64,000 bases of DNA from Flavobacterium restrictum (GTDB lineage: Bacteria; Bacteroidota; Bacteroidia; Flavobacteriales; Flavobacteriaceae), in the NCBI RefSeq assembly GCF_007097245.1, contig NZ_VJZT01000007.1:123222-187221 (forward strand), written 5' to 3'. Each line of letters begins with the position of its first letter. Position 1 is the stretch's first letter. The translations under genes and the position numbers were made by a program. Positions 46,730 to 55,682 of this stretch are shown here, in pieces. The notes beneath the pieces were generated by a model. It was not told the DNA's origin and did not search any database. It saw only the letters and a program-made list of their open reading frames with translations.

Positions 46730-47324
46730 ACCAATTCTCATCGTAATTGCGGGGCCAAATGGTTCTGGTAAAACGTCTATTACTTCTCAAATTTTAAAAC
46801 ACGAATGGATTGCTGGCTGCGTATATATTAATCCAGATAATATTGCCCAAGAAGAATTAGGCGATTGGAATAATGCCGAAGTAGTTTTGAAAGCTGCAAA
46901 GTTAGCAACCGAACGTCGAGAAAAGTGTCTTGAAAATCGAGAAAGTCTGATTTTTGAAACAGTTCTTTCTGCAACAGAAAAAATTGATTTTTTGGAGCAA
47001 GCAAAAGCAGCAGGTTTTTTTATACGTCTCTTTTTTGTAGGGACAAATCATCCTTCAATAAATGCTAGCCGCATTGCTTATAGGGTTTTAGAAGGTGGTC
47101 ATGATGTGCCAATTACAAAAATAATAAGTCGTTATACTAAATCAATTTCCAATTGTTGTATTGCCGCCACCTTTGTAGATAGAGTTTATATCTACGATAA
47201 TTCCGAAGAATATGTAGCCGCTAAATTACTGTTTCGAGCCGTAAACGGTATTTTAGGAAAGTCATATTCATCCATTAATGCTTGGGCATTGCCCATTTTA
47301 AATTGCCTAAAAAAAGAGTTATAA
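46716..47324 (+). CDS. Zeta toxin-like P-loop kinase
   Basis: A 202-residue P-loop kinase of the zeta toxin family. Walker A is AGPNGSGKTSI, followed by YINPDNIAQEELGDW, RESLIFETVLSA and GTNHPSINASRIAYRVLEGG. True zeta toxins phosphorylate UDP-N-acetylglucosamine and block wall synthesis, held in check by the partner antitoxin. The start overlaps the upstream 65-residue gene. The frame is intact. A non-toxic kinase role is also possible. Confidence 0.8.
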   Translation: MTKNRPILIVIAGPNGSGKTSITSQILKHEWIAGCVYINPDNIAQEELGDWNNAEVVLKAAKLATERREKCLENRESLIFETVLSATEKIDFLEQAKAAGFFIRLFFVGTNHPSINASRIAYRVLEGGHDVPITKIISRYTKSISNCCIAATFVDRVYIYDNSEEYVAAKLLFRAVNGILGKSYSSINAWALPILNCLKKEL

Positions 47325-47344
47325 TTTAAACGCTGAAAATAGAA

Positions 47345-48808
47345 ATGAGTCAAGAAATAAGAAACCTAGAACCCAAAGCACTTTGGAATAAATTTGCCGA
47401 TTTGAATGCCGTACCTCGTCCTTCCAAAAAAGAAGATCGGGTAATTGCTTTCATGAAAAATTTTGGTGAAAGCCTAGGACTAGAAACATTTGAAGATGAA
47501 ATTCGTAATGTAATCATCCGAAAACCCGCAACAGCAGGAATGGAAAACCGTAAAGCATTGGTTTTGCAAGGACACCTGGATATGGTACATCAAAAAAATG
47601 CTGATACCGTTTTTGATTTCGAAACACAAGGAATCGATATGTATGTAGATGGAGATTGGGTACGTGCTCGAGGGACTACTCTTGGCGCTGATAACGGTCT
47701 TGGAGTAGCCGCAATTATGGCAATTCTTGAAAGTACGACTATCCCGCATCCCGCTATCGAAGCCTTGTTTACCATTGACGAAGAAACAGGTATGACGGGA
47801 GCTTTGAACTTAAAAGGTGGCGTTTTACAAGGGCAAATTTTATTGAATTTAGACACCGAGGAAGATGATGAAATCGATATTGGTTGTGCAGGCGGAATTG
47901 ATGTAACGGCAACTGCCGAATATGACCAAGAGCCTACGCCAGAAGGGTCTGTTGGGTATGCAATTACCGTAAAAGGATTAAAAGGTGGGCATTCTGGAAT
48001 GGATATTCACAAAGGTTTAGGAAATGCAAACAAGATTATGAACCGCCTCTTGTTTGATGGTTTTGATAATTTTGGATTGCAAATTGCCACTATAAATGGA
48101 GGTAGTTTACGAAATGCTATCCCGAGAGAAAGCGTTGCCAAAGTGATTATTGCAGCCATATATGACGAAGCTTTTGTGTTTGATATGCAACAAATTGTAA
48201 ACGAAATCAAAACAGAATTCCAAACAACAGAGCCAAATCTAGAAGTAGTTTTTGAGAAATTGAAAGTAACTCCCCAAACGGTAATGCCATCGATTGCTCA
48301 ATTTTACTTTGTCCGAGCCTTGTATACTGCACATAATGGCGTGTACAGCATGAGTGCCGATTTTGATAATTTGGTAGAAACTTCTAATAATATAGCCAAA
48401 GTGGTAGTAGGCGAGGGGCAACTTTCGGTGCAATGTTTAACACGTTCGTCTGTCGAGAGTTCAAAACTGGATTTGGCTACCGCCTTGCGTTCGGCATTTG
48501 AATTAATGGGGTGCGAGGTGGAATTTTCGGGTTCGTATCCAGGTTGGACACCCAATGCAACTTCGGAAATTCTAGATGTTTTGGTCGGTATTTATGAAAA
48601 ACAAAATCAAGAAAAACCAAAAGTAGTAGCTTGTCACGCCGGTTTAGAATGCGGTATTCTAGGAACAAATTATCCTGATATGGACATGATTTCCTTTGGT
48701 CCAACCATTCACGGAGCGCATTCTCCTGACGAAAGGGCCAGTATCGCTTCGGCTCAAAAATTTTGGAAATTTCTTTTAGAAATTTTAGCTACTATTCCCG
48801 TAAAATAG
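47345..48808 (+). CDS. pepD: Aminoacyl-histidine dipeptidase (M20 family)
   Basis: A 487-residue cytoplasmic metallopeptidase of the PepD/carnosinase type. Metal ligands are in VLQGHLDMVHQK, LGADNGLGVAAIMAIL and TIDEETGMTGALNL, with LNLDTEEDDEIDIGCAGG and the final GPTIHGAHSPDERASI. A lid domain occupies about 190-400. It cleaves dipeptides with N-terminal Xaa-His and others. It starts 20 bases after the zeta toxin gene, but need not belong to that unit. Confidence 0.93.
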   Translation: MSQEIRNLEPKALWNKFADLNAVPRPSKKEDRVIAFMKNFGESLGLETFEDEIRNVIIRKPATAGMENRKALVLQGHLDMVHQKNADTVFDFETQGIDMYVDGDWVRARGTTLGADNGLGVAAIMAILESTTIPHPAIEALFTIDEETGMTGALNLKGGVLQGQILLNLDTEEDDEIDIGCAGGIDVTATAEYDQEPTPEGSVGYAITVKGLKGGHSGMDIHKGLGNANKIMNRLLFDGFDNFGLQIATINGGSLRNAIPRESVAKVIIAAIYDEAFVFDMQQIVNEIKTEFQTTEPNLEVVFEKLKVTPQTVMPSIAQFYFVRALYTAHNGVYSMSADFDNLVETSNNIAKVVVGEGQLSVQCLTRSSVESSKLDLATALRSAFELMGCEVEFSGSYPGWTPNATSEILDVLVGIYEKQNQEKPKVVACHAGLECGILGTNYPDMDMISFGPTIHGAHSPDERASIASAQKFWKFLLEILATIPVK

Positions 48809-48826
48809 TGTTCAATTTTTCAAAAA

Positions 48827-48900
48827 AGTGATCAGTATTCAGTCTAAAAAAAAGTTCTCAATTAAAAAGCGAACTACTAAAGAACTGAATACTGATCACT
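48827..48900. repeat. 17-bp inverted repeat after pepD
   Basis: AGTGATCAGTATTCAGT (48827-48843) and its exact reverse complement (48884-48900), 40 bases apart. It lies between the pepD stop and the stop of a converging small gene, and could form a long hairpin at both transcript ends. Confidence 0.7.
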
Positions 48901-48905
48901 AACTT

Positions 48906-49016
48906 TTAGTCTCTTTTAGGACTATTTTTCTTGTCTCTCTTCTCTTCTTTTTTTTCTTTTGCCGTTTTCAAAGGTTCTTTTTTAACGGTTTTCTTTGCGT
49001 CTTGACTTTTTGCCAT
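48906..49016 (-). CDS. Lysine-rich small protein
   Basis: A 36-codon gene reading MAKSQDAKKTVKKEPLKTAK, then EKKEEKRDKKNSPKRD. Very basic and without hydrophobic residues, probably disordered. Short Lys/Glu-rich proteins starting MAKSQ are familiar from flavobacterial genomes, but no function is known. ATG at 49016, stop at 48906. Lack of homologue checks limits certainty. Confidence 0.55.
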   Translation of the reverse strand: MAKSQDAKKTVKKEPLKTAKEKKEEKRDKKNSPKRD

Positions 49017-49121
49017 GCTATTTTTTTAAGTGGATTACTATTTATTTGTAGTAAATATAGAATTAAATGCCGAAATAGTAAAATTTTTTTATCCTTTCCA
49101 GCACTCCTAAAATACAATTGG

Positions 49122-50081
49122 CTACAAACTATAATTCAAATTGATGCTCCAACGGTAATTGGCTTCAATTTTTGAATTTGATAAATGCTGATTAATAGGT
49201 AGCATCGTATTTATGCCTAGCGAAAAATTAGTGATGCCTATTTCTAAACCAAATTTACTAAAAAGAATATCTCCAGCGGTTTCGGGTAATTGCTCGCCAT
49301 ATTGGCTGTTGCTTTTATAAATTTCGCCAGCAATTCCAGCTTGAGGAACGATTTTTATAGTAGGCAAATCAAAAAGATAAAACAAAGTACTGCCGTAATT
49401 GAATTGATTTCCAAATTGGTATTGTTTCTTGTTTTTTGTCTTCAAAGTGTAGTTGAGCATTGTGCTTACACCCAATTGGCTCTTTTTAATAACATATTCA
49501 GTAGCTAATAAATAATCCCAACTGCCAGTTCCCACCTGGAAACTTTTATTAACGCTTCCAGAATTATTGGCTTCGTCAAATTTTCCAGTGGGTATTTTGA
49601 TACCACCTCCCAATTGTAGTTTATGTACGAATACCGTGCTGTCTTTATGAGTTTGAAAAACCGAGTACATTCCCATTACAGTAATGTCGCCTAATCCTTG
49701 AATATTTTCGGTGCCTGTACTGCGTTCTCTGTTGTGAAATTGATAGGGAATTAAGGTTGAAATTTGGAGTTTTTCGGTAATGGGGATTTTACTCCAAATT
49801 TGGATAGTATTGAAATTTTCATTTACCCAAGGCGAATTGGCAAAAATCCCATCACGACTGGAATAACTTTGATTAAAATACCGCAATCCAACAAAATTAC
49901 TGTTCAACATAGAGCTAAATCCCATGCTGCCGCCACTTGCCGAACAGCCACAGGCATCACAATCCTCTTCGAGTTCAAGAGCCATTTTTTGGAACGAAAA
50001 TCGGTTTGTGGGTTCTTTTTTGGCATGACCAAAGGAGAGTTGTGTGCATAAAAGAGCGAGGTAGATACTATTTTTTTTCAT
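49122..50081 (-). CDS. Outer membrane beta-barrel-like protein of the copper locus
   Basis: A 319-residue exported protein. A signal peptide is followed by a mature N-terminus with the cysteine motif DCDACGCSASGG (Cys41, Cys44, Cys46), a candidate metal site. The rest alternates polar and hydrophobic residues as in outer-membrane barrels (KIPITEKLQISTLIPYQFHN, GDITVMGMYSVF, LGGGIKIPTGKF), ending in aromatic-rich YRWSINLNYSL. The stretch resembles MetA-pathway or transporter-like barrels. It starts 4 bases after the cytochrome peroxidase-like gene, so it belongs to that operon. Confidence 0.72.
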   Translation of the reverse strand: MKKNSIYLALLCTQLSFGHAKKEPTNRFSFQKMALELEEDCDACGCSASGGSMGFSSMLNSNFVGLRYFNQSYSSRDGIFANSPWVNENFNTIQIWSKIPITEKLQISTLIPYQFHNRERSTGTENIQGLGDITVMGMYSVFQTHKDSTVFVHKLQLGGGIKIPTGKFDEANNSGSVNKSFQVGTGSWDYLLATEYVIKKSQLGVSTMLNYTLKTKNKKQYQFGNQFNYGSTLFYLFDLPTIKIVPQAGIAGEIYKSNSQYGEQLPETAGDILFSKFGLEIGITNFSLGINTMLPINQHLSNSKIEANYRWSINLNYSL

Positions 50082-50085
50082 AATT

Positions 50086-51126
50086 TTAATATTCAGAAAA
50101 GCGTTTATTGGTCAAATACTCGGTATCCGTTACTGTTTCAAGAAAAGCAATAAGTTGTATTTTATCAGTTTCAGAAAGTGCAATACCTAATTTTTGGTTT
50201 TGTTTTAAAAGAGGGTCTAATGTAGCCGAATTTTCAACACCAGTAGCATAATGATTTAATACTGCTTCCAAAGTACCAAACCGACCATCGTGCATATACG
50301 GAGCAGTTTTGGCTATATTTCGTAAACTGGGTACTTTGAACGCATATTTATCAACAGCCAAAAGCGTTACTTTATATCTCCCCACATCATTGATAGCTTG
50401 GTTTACGGCTAGTCCGTTGTTTCTAAATGAATTGTCGGTCATTAAATCTGTGGCATGACAGGATGTACATTTTGCATTGAAAACGGCAAACCCCTTTAAT
50501 TCGGTTTCGGTTAATGTGCCGCCGGTTTCATGCCGCCTGTATTTGTCAAAACGAGAATTGCTGGAAGTGATGCTGACCATAAATTGTCCCAAGGCTTTTA
50601 GCATGTTTTCGGCATTGATTTGACCATTTGCAAAAGCTATTTTAAAAAGTTTTTGATAACTAGCATCGGCTTTCATCATTGTTATTGCTTTGGTAAAATC
50701 ACCATTCATTTCAACTGGATTAGTAAACGGAATGATGGGTTGTAAGTCTAAATGTGTTGTCGCACCATCATACATAAAACTAGTTTGATACCCCAAATTT
50801 TGAATCGAAGGCGTATTTCTAGTCCCAACTCCGTTCCCAACACCATGACTTAAAGTATGTCCGTGATGTGTAAAAGCATTTGCTTGTTCGTGGCAAAAGC
50901 CGCAAGAAACTATTCCGTCTGATGCTAATCGTCCGTCATAAAATAATTTTTTGCCCAATTCAAATCCTTTTTCAGTCAAAGGATTAGCAGCAAAATTGTA
51001 CGTTGGTGGCGGAAAATTAGAAGGTACTTTAAACTCCAACGGAATATTTTGATAGGTATCATCACTATCATTGGAACAACTCACGAACAATGGCAAAATG
51101 AGTAACAATAGTTGTTTTGTTTTCAT
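50086..51126 (-). CDS. Diheme cytochrome c peroxidase family lipoprotein (MbnH/MauG-like)
   Basis: A 346-residue lipoprotein (lipobox LPLFVSCSND, Cys17) with two c-type heme sites, CGFCH at 75-79 and CTSCH at 220-224, in the layout of the bacterial cytochrome c peroxidase/MauG family. MauG and MbnH use two hemes to oxidise tryptophan in a partner protein; MbnH acts on MbnP. The gene directly after an MbnP gene fits that role. Other possible reading: a plain peroxidase. It forms part of a four-gene operon with 58- and 4-base gaps. Confidence 0.88.
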   Translation of the reverse strand: MKTKQLLLLILPLFVSCSNDSDDTYQNIPLEFKVPSNFPPPTYNFAANPLTEKGFELGKKLFYDGRLASDGIVSCGFCHEQANAFTHHGHTLSHGVGNGVGTRNTPSIQNLGYQTSFMYDGATTHLDLQPIIPFTNPVEMNGDFTKAITMMKADASYQKLFKIAFANGQINAENMLKALGQFMVSITSSNSRFDKYRRHETGGTLTETELKGFAVFNAKCTSCHATDLMTDNSFRNNGLAVNQAINDVGRYKVTLLAVDKYAFKVPSLRNIAKTAPYMHDGRFGTLEAVLNHYATGVENSATLDPLLKQNQKLGIALSETDKIQLIAFLETVTDTEYLTNKRFSEY

Positions 51127-51184
51127 TTTTGTTTCCTTTTTTTTTAAAAGCGGTTCGTTATTACAAACCGCTTTTATACTTTAT

Positions 51185-51985
51185 TTAGTCGTTATGAACG
51201 TGAGCAACAGTAAACATTCCGTTGAGGTTTGCTGTAATCAAAGGCAGGTTGGTACCACCCATAATCATAGCTCCCATACCACCCATATTGTTGTCAGAAA
51301 GTTTGATTTTATATGTTCCATCTATGATTTTGGACACATCCGAAACGACATGAATTTCAGGCGAAATGGTAGTTCTAACCATTGCTTTTGTTGGTAAATC
51401 AAGCGTCACTTCGGTGTAATTATAATCGGTTGCAGTTTGCCCTGTATGCACCATAAATGGTGTGCTATCAGTCACAGTTGCGGATGTAAAAGTGCCTTCA
51501 AAAACAACAAATTTGTATCCAGCAGACCAGCTCCACAACATACCTGCTGCTTGTGCACGAGTGGCTAAATCGCCTTGTCCTGTTGCGCCTAATTCCCATT
51601 GTGCTTGGTCTACACCAATGCCAAATTTTACTTTCGTGTAATTTCCTGCGGGTACGTTTTCTAATTCGGCAACCACGCTTGTTGGGTCGGCTTCATCAAT
51701 TATAAAGTAACTTTCGCTTTTGGGATAGGTAAAAATTGTTCCGTCTTCTTTGGTCAAAACGATGTTGCTGATGATGTATTTTATATTGCTAATTTTCAAA
51801 ACTTCATTATTGGAAGTCGTATTGGCTTGAGTATTTAGGATTAAATCATTGGTTCCAAATGCGTTATCGAATTCAATTCCAAGATTTCCTGTTCCTGTAA
51901 TTACTTCATTGTCATCTTTGGAACAGCTTATAACGAGTGCGCTTACCGCAAGAATTGCGATAGCTTTATGTAATGCGTTTTTCAT
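51185..51985 (-). CDS. MbnP family copper-binding lipoprotein
   Basis: A 266-residue lipoprotein (lipobox SALVISCSKD, Cys21) of the MbnP family. It has the GNLGIEFDNAF start of the domain, SNIKYIISNIVL, GIGVDQAQW (Trp130), the conserved MLWSWSAGYKFVVFEG with Trp151 and Trp153, and a His-containing C-terminus (HVHND). In characterised MbnP, a tryptophan oxidised to kynurenine by MbnH helps form the copper site; which Trp would serve here is inference. The longer frame to 52036 lacks a better N-terminus. Confidence 0.85.
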   Translation of the reverse strand: MKNALHKAIAILAVSALVISCSKDDNEVITGTGNLGIEFDNAFGTNDLILNTQANTTSNNEVLKISNIKYIISNIVLTKEDGTIFTYPKSESYFIIDEADPTSVVAELENVPAGNYTKVKFGIGVDQAQWELGATGQGDLATRAQAAGMLWSWSAGYKFVVFEGTFTSATVTDSTPFMVHTGQTATDYNYTEVTLDLPTKAMVRTTISPEIHVVSDVSKIIDGTYKIKLSDNNMGGMGAMIMGGTNLPLITANLNGMFTVAHVHND

Positions 51986-52095
51986 GCTTTTGTTTTTTTT
52001 ATATAATTTAATACTGCGTGTTTTGTAGCAACACACCGTTTTTCATTGGTAAATGCAATGAAAAGTTCCTTTCAAAAAAGGAAAAATAATTAAAG

Positions 52096-52473
52096 TTATA
52101 TAAAAGAGGCGGGCGGTCGAAAAGTGGATTGGCTTATCGAGTTGGTTTTTTGAGTAAAAAAACTAAAATTAGAATCCTTCTTTTCAAAAATTGGAAAGGG
52201 AGCAAAATCAGTAGTGAATAGGTTTTGAATATAGACCAACTCGAATTTTTCCTTCAAGTTGTTTTGCATTTCTTTTTGATTATTCTCAAACTTGGTCAAG
52301 CTTTTTTGCAATTCACAACGACCATTACAAGTGTTGTAAACAAGTTTTCGTTTCACACAAATAGTTTTTACAATCTCGGCTTGATTTATTTTAAAGGCAG
52401 TGTACACGAATAAACTGCCAAAAGAAGGCAACAATATAAGGGAAGAAAGTACTATGATAAAAAATTGTTTCAG
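52096..52473 (-). CDS. Small membrane-anchored CxxxC protein, first gene of the copper locus
   Basis: A 125-residue protein if translation starts at CTG 52473 (reading KQFFIIVLSSLILLPSFGSL after the first residue); TTG at 52434 would give 112 residues and cut the membrane segment. No in-frame ATG exists. After the N-terminal hydrophobic helix comes TICVKRKLVYNTCNGRCELQ, with three cysteines (CxxxC), a likely metal or disulfide site. The end is FRPPASFI. It precedes the MbnP gene by 110 bases. No family name recognised; a copper-linked role is inferred from context. Confidence 0.65.
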   Translation of the reverse strand: MKQFFIIVLSSLILLPSFGSLFVYTAFKINQAEIVKTICVKRKLVYNTCNGRCELQKSLTKFENNQKEMQNNLKEKFELVYIQNLFTTDFAPFPIFEKKDSNFSFFTQKTNSISQSTFRPPASFI

Positions 52474-52491
52474 AACTTACCGTTTAGATTA

Positions 52492-52499
52492 CAAAAGTA
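52492..52499 (-). promoter_or_regulatory. Candidate -7 element for the copper locus
   Basis: Minus-strand TACTTTTG, 19 bases before the putative CTG start at 52473. It supports a start near 52473 over the inner TTG. Confidence 0.5.
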
Positions 52500-52639
52500 G
52501 TTGTAATTAATTTTAAATAAAAGTTGCAACCGTTAATTTATTGGATGGAAATATTTTTTGGGCAAAAAAAATCTGCCATTAGTGTATAATGACAGATTTG
52601 AATTGGTAATTTACTGCTTTTTTAGAGCCAAAAAACTAT

Positions 52640-53407
52640 TTATTTTTTCTTCAAAATCTTGTATTCTTCATAACAACCGCTTATGGCATCCATGATTTGC
52701 AAGTCATTTGCTAGTTGAATAAAGGATTCCGAGTAGTTGCAGCGTTGTAGGATTTCTGGGATTTCTTTTTTGTCAATACCTAGTAAAGTAGCAATCATTT
52801 CCCTATCATATTTGGATTCTAATGTTTTTCTGACGGTTTCGTCCTTCTTTAATTCTTTCAAACGCTTGAGTTCTTTTGGTTTTTTTCCAAAGAAATTATA
52901 AAGCATATCGGCAGGATTAAAAATAGAACCCATTACTTTTCCAAACGCATTGGGCGAGAATTCTCCCGCTTCATACCCTTGTTTAAGTCCGGAAATACTA
53001 TACCTGAAGTTTTCTTTTATAGGAATAAGTTTGGAGTCAACTTCGATGTAACCTGTTAGATAGAAAGGGCTTATTATAACTTCTTCCAGCGCAATTGCTT
53101 TTTCGGTGAGTTGTATTTTGGTTACTTTGTTTTTAATCCAGTCGTTAGTAACCCTAACTTTTAAGGATTGAAAACCAATAAGTGATATGTGAAGTGTGTC
53201 ACTTTGAGAAACCTCGATTTCAAAATTTCCTTTTTCATCGGTGGAGGTTCCTTTTACCTTATTGATGTTAATTACATTGGCGTTGGATAAAGGAAAGCCG
53301 GTATTGTCATTGACAATAGTACCAGAAATTTTTATTGAGGGTGTAGCAACTTGAGAAACTACGGTTGCTGAAAGCATTAAAAATAAGAAAACTACAAAAT
53401 ATTTCAT
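52640..53407 (-). CDS. Exported protein with carboxypeptidase-like regulatory domain
   Basis: A 255-residue exported protein (signal peptide MKYFVVFLFLMLSATVVSQ). Residues about 25-110 form the CarboxypepD_reg-like beta-sandwich (ISGTIVNDNTGFPLSNANVI, GTSTDEKGNFEIEVS, LHISLIGFQSLKVRV) found at the start of TonB-dependent receptors and other surface proteins. The remainder is charged and helical (KELKRLKELKKDETVRKTLE). Function unknown. It stands alone between the copper locus and the helicase gene. Confidence 0.85.
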   Translation of the reverse strand: MKYFVVFLFLMLSATVVSQVATPSIKISGTIVNDNTGFPLSNANVININKVKGTSTDEKGNFEIEVSQSDTLHISLIGFQSLKVRVTNDWIKNKVTKIQLTEKAIALEEVIISPFYLTGYIEVDSKLIPIKENFRYSISGLKQGYEAGEFSPNAFGKVMGSIFNPADMLYNFFGKKPKELKRLKELKKDETVRKTLESKYDREMIATLLGIDKKEIPEILQRCNYSESFIQLANDLQIMDAISGCYEEYKILKKK

Positions 53408-53530
53408 AAACTGATTTAAGACTTTAAAAGTAGTAAATCAGGATTAAATATTTTGTAGTTTTTATTTAATTAGTAGAAAATTAACAAGGATTTCTAAAAT
53501 TGCAAATTATAAATTAGCAATTCAAAATCT

Positions 53531-55477
53531 TTAGTCTCTTCTTGGTCTTCTTGGTCTTGGTGCGTCACCAAAGCTTTCGGAACGTCTTGGTGCTCTATCA
53601 GAAGAACCTTCTGTTCTTGGTGCTCTATCTCTATCAGAGGAGAAACCTCCAGTTCTTGGAGCAGAGGCGCTTCTTGATTCGCTTCTTCCGCCAAAGCCAC
53701 CTTCTCTTGGAGCTGCACTTCTTCCGCCAAATCCGCCTGAACCTTCTCTTCTGGGAGCAAAACTGCCTTCACGTCTAGGAGCTGAACTACGTCCGCCACC
53801 AAAGCTTCCGCCAGAACTTCTACCATTATGATCACGTCTTCCTCCACCATCGTTTTTAGAAATTTCTACATTAATACGACGTCCTTCAAGTTGTACATTG
53901 TTCAATATTTCCATTACTTTATCAGTATGTTCTGGATCGGTGTTAAAGAAAGAGAATCCTTCTTTTACATCTACCTTGAAAACGTCATCACGACCGAGGT
54001 CTAATGTTTCTTTCAAGTAATCCTTCAACGACATCCAGTCAAAATTATCACGGGAACCAATGTTTACAAAATAACGAGTGGCACCACCAGCATTGTTGCT
54101 TTCTCTTGATCCGCCATCTCTATCATCACGTTCGCGACGATCTGATCCTGATGACATTCCTGAAATGTCTCTTGTTTTCTTGTAATAATTGATAAAACGG
54201 TTGAATTCTACCGATACCATTTTCTTGATCAATTCCTCTTTTGACAATCCTTCAAGAACTGTGTTGATTGCTGGTAAGTAATTATCAATTTCGTGATCTA
54301 CTTCGGTGTCTTTTATCTTGTTAGCCAAGTGCAACAATTGAATTTCGCAGATTTCGATACCAGAAGGCAACGTTTTTTCTTCGAATTTTTGTTTAATGAT
54401 TCTTTCGATAGACGAAATTTTACGCAATTCACTTTTGGTTACAATTACGATAGAAGTTCCTAGTTTACCAGCACGACCAGTTCGGCCTGAACGGTGGTTG
54501 TAGGTTTCAATTTCGTCAGGAAGTTGGTAATTTACTACGTGAGTAATGTTGTCAACGTCAATTCCACGAGCCGCTACATCAGTCGCAACAAGCATTTGGA
54601 TTTGTCTACCTCTAAACGATTTCATAACACCGTCACGTTGCGCTTGCGATAAATCGCCGTGCAATGCAGCTGCGCTGTATCCATCCTCGATTAATTTCTC
54701 TGCAACAGCTTGTGTATCGCGTTTTGTTCTACAGAAAACTACTGAAAAAATATCAGGGTTACAATCTGCCAAACGTTTCAAAGCTTCGTAACGATCACGT
54801 GCATTTACTAGGTAAAATTCGTGAGATACTGTAGCCGAACCAGAGTTTTTGGCACCAACAGTAATTTCTATTGGGTCGGTCATAAATTGTTTTCCAATAC
54901 GTGCTACTTCAGCAGGCATTGTTGCAGAAAACAACCACGTACTTTTTTCGTCAGGCGTTGTAGAAAGGATGTTTACGATATCTTCGTAGAAACCCATATT
55001 CAACATTTCGTCTGCTTCGTCAAGGATACAATAGTTAATTTGAGAAATGTTTACCAAACCTCTGTTTATCATATCTTGCATTCTTCCTGGAGTTGCCACA
55101 ATTACTTGTGCACCTCTCTTTATGTCTCTCGCTTGTTCTGTAATGCTAGCTCCACCGTAAACCGCTACCACATTAATACCTTTTTCGTATTTGGAGTAGT
55201 TTTTAAGTTCGTTGGTAATCTGCAAACACAATTCGCGTGTTGGAGATAAAATTAACGCCTGTGTATTTCTGTTGTTGGCATCAATTTTCTGAATAACTGG
55301 AAAACCAAAAGCTGCTGTTTTCCCTGTCCCTGTCTGAGCCAACGCAACTAAATCTGTGTCTTTTTCCAATAATAGGGGAATCGCTTTCTCCTGTACTTCG
55401 GTCGGATTCTCAAATCCTAGATCTAAAATCGCCTTCAGTAACGATTCACTCAATCCTAATTGTTCAAATTTATTCAT
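53531..55477 (-). CDS. DEAD-box RNA helicase with DbpA-type RNA-binding domain and RGG-like tail
   Basis: A 648-residue helicase. The core shows the Q motif near FENPTEVQEKAIP, AQTGTGKTAAF, PTRELCLQ, DEADEMLNMGF, SAT, and HRSGRTGRAG. A DbpA-type RNA-binding domain (about 450-530; RYFVNIGSRDNFDWMSLKDY) follows, and then a tail of about 100 residues rich in Arg, Gly and Ser (GGRSSAPRREGSFAPRREGS). Length and layout match DeaD/CsdA-like proteins acting in ribosome assembly and cold adaptation. ATG at 55477; an upstream in-frame ATG overlaps the promoter. Confidence 0.95.
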   Translation of the reverse strand: MNKFEQLGLSESLLKAILDLGFENPTEVQEKAIPLLLEKDTDLVALAQTGTGKTAAFGFPVIQKIDANNRNTQALILSPTRELCLQITNELKNYSKYEKGINVVAVYGGASITEQARDIKRGAQVIVATPGRMQDMINRGLVNISQINYCILDEADEMLNMGFYEDIVNILSTTPDEKSTWLFSATMPAEVARIGKQFMTDPIEITVGAKNSGSATVSHEFYLVNARDRYEALKRLADCNPDIFSVVFCRTKRDTQAVAEKLIEDGYSAAALHGDLSQAQRDGVMKSFRGRQIQMLVATDVAARGIDVDNITHVVNYQLPDEIETYNHRSGRTGRAGKLGTSIVIVTKSELRKISSIERIIKQKFEEKTLPSGIEICEIQLLHLANKIKDTEVDHEIDNYLPAINTVLEGLSKEELIKKMVSVEFNRFINYYKKTRDISGMSSGSDRRERDDRDGGSRESNNAGGATRYFVNIGSRDNFDWMSLKDYLKETLDLGRDDVFKVDVKEGFSFFNTDPEHTDKVMEILNNVQLEGRRINVEISKNDGGGRRDHNGRSSGGSFGGGRSSAPRREGSFAPRREGSGGFGGRSAAPREGGFGGRSESRSASAPRTGGFSSDRDRAPRTEGSSDRAPRRSESFGDAPRPRRPRRD

Positions 55478-55498
55478 ATGTATTTTTAAAATAGGGTG

Positions 55499-55506
55499 CA
55501 AAATTA
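55499..55506 (-). promoter_or_regulatory. Candidate -7 element for the helicase gene
   Basis: Minus-strand TAATTTTG, 22 bases before the ATG at 55477. Confidence 0.55.
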
Positions 55507-55682
55507 CTGTTTATAATTCATATAAACTAATGCTATTTTAAGATTTAATGTTTTATTAGCTTTTGATTATCAGAAAGTTAGATTTCGTTTTCTTGAATCG
55601 CGATTAACATACTGTGTTTTTAGATCAGAAAAACGTCTTGAAATGTAAAGTATTTGGACAAAAATGTTGTATTTAAAACAAA

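Noticed and set aside
53494..53850. 118-residue minus-strand frame rich in Glu, Val and Leu over the end of the helicase gene
   Set aside because: It is another frame of the repetitive Arg/Gly/Ser tail codons of the helicase; the composition comes from that repeat and no known fold is seen.
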